Of a stretch of 64,000 nucleotides of DNA, positions 62,125-64,000 are shown one piece after another. The notes beneath the pieces are model-generated. The model saw nothing but the letters and a program-made list of their open reading frames with translations, ran no database searches and was not told the origin of the DNA. Origin of the DNA: an uncultured Marinoscillum sp. (lineage in GTDB: Bacteria; Bacteroidota; Bacteroidia; Cytophagales; MED-G16); contig CABYXZ010000004.1 in NCBI GenBank assembly GCA_902523065.1, positions 100,432-164,431 on the forward strand, in the 5' to 3' direction. Each line of letters starts with the position of its first letter. The stretch's first letter is position 1. Both the position numbers and the translations under genes were made by a program.

Positions 62125-62745
62125 ATGTTAAGATATAATTATTTAACCCCCCTTTTTTTTTTATTCTTTTTTTATTCTTTCAATCTAAAATCTCAATCAC
62201 ACTCGCAAGTTTGGCCAACTATTGAAATGACGGGTAAAGTAAATAAAGATCTTGATCTGAAATTTAAATATAGAAATAAATATGATTTTGAGGAAGGAGA
62301 GTCCACTGCCTCATGGGTAAACTTCGGGATTAGTTATGACATAAATGATTTAACTCTTGGACTTTATTACAGAGAATTAAGTAAAACAAATAGGAGAGGT
62401 AGGTATTTAGAGAGAAGACCTTATGTGGACATTTCATATGAGATATTTAAAAACTTTAAAGTTCGCTTAAGAAATGCATTTAGATTTAGGGAAAATTATG
62501 AAGAAAACTTAATAAGAAATAGATTTAGAGTTCAATATAGCACCAAAGTAATTGGATTATCTCCTTTTATTTTAAATGAAATATTTATGTCTAATATGAG
62601 TTTTAATAGAAATAGGGTCGGAATAGGATTTAAGAAAAAGATTAAAAAAACCCCTATTACTCTTAAGCCATCATACATAATTGAGTTTTTTAGGAATGAT
62701 GAAACTCGTGGGGCATTACTCTTAGGTTTAGAGGTAAAATTCTAG
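62125..62745 (+). CDS. DUF2490 outer-membrane-like protein
   Basis: A 206-residue exported protein with signal peptide (about 1-24, cleaved near KSQ) of the DUF2490 family, predicted small beta barrel: strands such as LDLKFKYRNKYDFEEGE, WVNFGISYDINDLTLGLYYRE, VRLRNAFRFREN, RFRVQYSTK and a terminal GALLLGLEVKF ending in Phe. It follows the TonB receptor after a terminator, so it likely has its own promoter. Function unknown; a porin or envelope accessory is plausible. Confidence 0.78.
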   Translation: MLRYNYLTPLFFLFFFYSFNLKSQSHSQVWPTIEMTGKVNKDLDLKFKYRNKYDFEEGESTASWVNFGISYDINDLTLGLYYRELSKTNRRGRYLERRPYVDISYEIFKNFKVRLRNAFRFRENYEENLIRNRFRVQYSTKVIGLSPFILNEIFMSNMSFNRNRVGIGFKKKIKKTPITLKPSYIIEFFRNDETRGALLLGLEVKF

Positions 62746-62748
62746 TTT

Positions 62749-63426
62749 TTATTTTAATAGATCTGGTCTATTTGACTTCGTCTTCTCATAAGATTTCTTT
62801 TCTCTCCATTTTGTAATTTCCTCTTTATTGCCAGATAATAAAACTTCAGGAACTTTCCATCCATTAAAAACTGAAGGTCTGGTATAATTTGGGTGTCCCA
62901 GAAGGTTGTCTTGAAAAGAGTCAAATAATGCAGCAGATTCATTTGATATTACTCCCGGGATTAGTCTTGAAATCGAATCAATCAAAACAGCTGCAGGAAG
63001 TTCGCCTCCAGTTAGTACATAGTCTCCGATACTAATTTCGCTTGTAATTATATTTTCCCTAATTCTTTCGTCTACCCCATTATAGTGACCACATAAGATA
63101 ATTATATTTTTAAGCATGGATAATTTATTAGCTTTTTTTTGATTAAGTTTTTTTCCATCAGGACTCATATAAATGATCTCATCTATCTTTTTATTTTTTT
63201 TTATTTTTTCAATGCATTTATATATGGGCTCAATTTGAAGAATCATTCCGCCCCCACCTCCAAATGAATAATCATCAACTTTTTTATGTTTATCAGTACT
63301 ATAATCTCTTAGGTTGTGGATATTTATTTCAATTAGCTTTTTTTCTTGGGCCCTTTTGACAATACTTTCGTTTAGAGGTCCATCTAAAATTTCAGGTAAA
63401 CATGTGATGACATCAATACTAATCAT
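62749..63426 (-). CDS. trmD: tRNA (guanine37-N1)-methyltransferase
   Basis: SPOUT methyltransferase that makes m1G37 in tRNA, preventing frameshifts. The 225-residue protein has [14 protein letters not shown], the knot [12 protein letters not shown] and [14 protein letters not shown], with [10 protein letters not shown] near the C-terminus. It lies 1 base after rimM in a reverse operon with rpsP. The usual next gene rplS is not here. Confidence 0.97.
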   Translation of the reverse strand: MISIDVITCLPEILDGPLNESIVKRAQEKKLIEINIHNLRDYSTDKHKKVDDYSFGGGGGMILQIEPIYKCIEKIKKNKKIDEIIYMSPDGKKLNQKKANKLSMLKNIIILCGHYNGVDERIRENIITSEISIGDYVLTGGELPAAVLIDSISRLIPGVISNESAALFDSFQDNLLGHPNYTRPSVFNGWKVPEVLLSGNKEEITKWREKKSYEKTKSNRPDLLK

Positions 63427-63427
63427 T

Positions 63428-63925
63428 CTAATTCAAATTAATTAATTCTTTTGGTATTAGAACATCAACTAATTTATTCTTATGGTCAACATCTAGAAAA
63501 TATTCTTTAACGTATGGAACCATAACTTCTTTCCCATCAAAATCACATATGATAATGGGCTGTTTATTATTTATAAAGTCTACTATTTTTCCAACTTTAG
63601 ACTTCTCTTGTAATAGGCTATATCCAATTATTTTGAATTCTTCATTAAGAAACTTTGCAGCAACTTTATCAGGTATATAAATATCTGATTTTATTAGTTT
63701 CTCGTTGTCCTCTCTAGAATTTTGATTTTCTAATAATATAGTAGATTTTTTATCATTTATTTTTTTGGTTTCTTTGATGGAAAAAGGCACATAATTACCA
63801 TCGATATGAATATATATTGATTCAATATCGTTGAAGTTTATGTTATGAGTTTGATTTGTAATTATTACTAACTCTCCTTTAAGCCCCCTGTGGTTAGATA
63901 TCTTTCCTAGTTGGGTATATCCCAT
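63428..63925 (-). CDS. rimM: 16S rRNA processing protein RimM
   Basis: Ribosome maturation factor for the 30S head. Its 165 residues comprise the N-terminal RimM domain ([19 protein letters not shown] at 3-21) and a C-terminal PRC-barrel (about 95-160; [22 protein letters not shown]). It sits 8 bases after rpsP and 1 base before trmD. Confidence 0.95.
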   Translation of the reverse strand: MGYTQLGKISNHRGLKGELVIITNQTHNINFNDIESIYIHIDGNYVPFSIKETKKINDKKSTILLENQNSREDNEKLIKSDIYIPDKVAAKFLNEEFKIIGYSLLQEKSKVGKIVDFINNKQPIIICDFDGKEVMVPYVKEYFLDVDHKNKLVDVLIPKELINLN

Positions 63926-63933
63926 AGGTTGAA

Positions 63934-64000
63934 TTAATCCTTTTTAGAGGTGTCTTCTTTATTCTCCTCTTTAGCTTCTTCTGCAGCCGGTGCTTCTTCT
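63934..64000 (-). CDS. rpsP: 30S ribosomal protein S16, C-terminal end (partial)
   Basis: The last 21 codons plus stop of a reverse-strand gene cut by the window end. The tail reads EEAPAAEEAKEENKEDTSKK and one more Asp, an acidic Ala/Glu-rich extension typical of Bacteroidota S16. Together with rimM 8 bases downstream it forms the conserved rpsP-rimM-trmD order. The name rests on tail type and position, since the S16 core is outside the window. Confidence 0.85.
   Translation of the reverse strand, partial: EEAPAAEEAKEENKEDTSKKD

Overview
The window is a continuous stretch of bacterial chromosome from a member of the Bacteroidota, most likely a marine Flavobacteriia-type organism. The evidence is strong A+T richness, very dense coding (no gene-free stretch over 300 bases), Bacteroidota-style promoter boxes (TAnnTTTG) with few Shine-Dalgarno sequences, and families typical of that phylum: a SusC-like TonB receptor, DUF4270, DUF4783, DUF4105 and DUF2490 proteins, a long IleRS and a SecA without the C-terminal zinc motif. 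A NhaD sodium/proton antiporter and a beta-propeller phytase suit a saline, phosphate-poor habitat. Species cannot be named from sequence alone.

Layout. 0-6.2 kb: RND/MMPL exporter, ileS, lspA. 6.2-9.9 kb: DciA-like gene and recF facing pdhA, a TPR protein and ribH. 9.9-12.4 kb: nhaD and anmK. 12.4-21.7 kb: a long forward run of envelope genes (outer-membrane barrel, secreted TPR protein, coiled-coil membrane protein, lptC, an unlisted 48-residue membrane protein, CNNM/CBS transporter, ppiD) followed by DUF493, pterin dehydratase and rsmI. 21.7-29.6 kb: DUF4105, recX, two small genes, gpmI, small lipoproteins, a BI-1 family protein, NTF2-like proteins and tRNA-Val(GAC). 29.7-36.8 kb: a two-component system, a HisA-like protein, purK-purE, glnS, folE. 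36.8-43.1 kb (reverse): a saccharopine dehydrogenase-like enzyme, gltX, ridA, and two guanidine-modifying enzymes separated by an integrase-like gene.

43.2-53.6 kb: DUF3089 hydrolase, an amine oxidase, cutC, DUF4270 lipoprotein, a short glycogen-synthase-like protein, a flippase-like protein, a heptose-phosphate adenylyltransferase-like enzyme, an AraC regulator, a holin-like and a PiT-like membrane protein. 53.1-64 kb: a SPOR lipoprotein with secA, phytase, rplS, dapF, a TonB-dependent receptor with a DUF2490 protein, then trmD-rimM-rpsP (rpsP cut by the window end).

The strongest candidate for something undescribed is at 40.9-42.1 kb. An intact 378-residue integrase-fold protein has lost both catalytic arginines and both catalytic histidines but kept the tyrosine. 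It is bounded by a 22-bp near-perfect direct repeat and lies between two related enzymes on the same strand. Other points of interest are a HisA homologue whose catalytic Asp8 is Tyr, beside the purine genes purK/purE; an IleRS with a GXHH instead of HXGH signature, predicting high mupirocin tolerance; a BI-1 protein with a large hydrophilic insert; and a phytase/TonB-receptor pair separated by two housekeeping genes.
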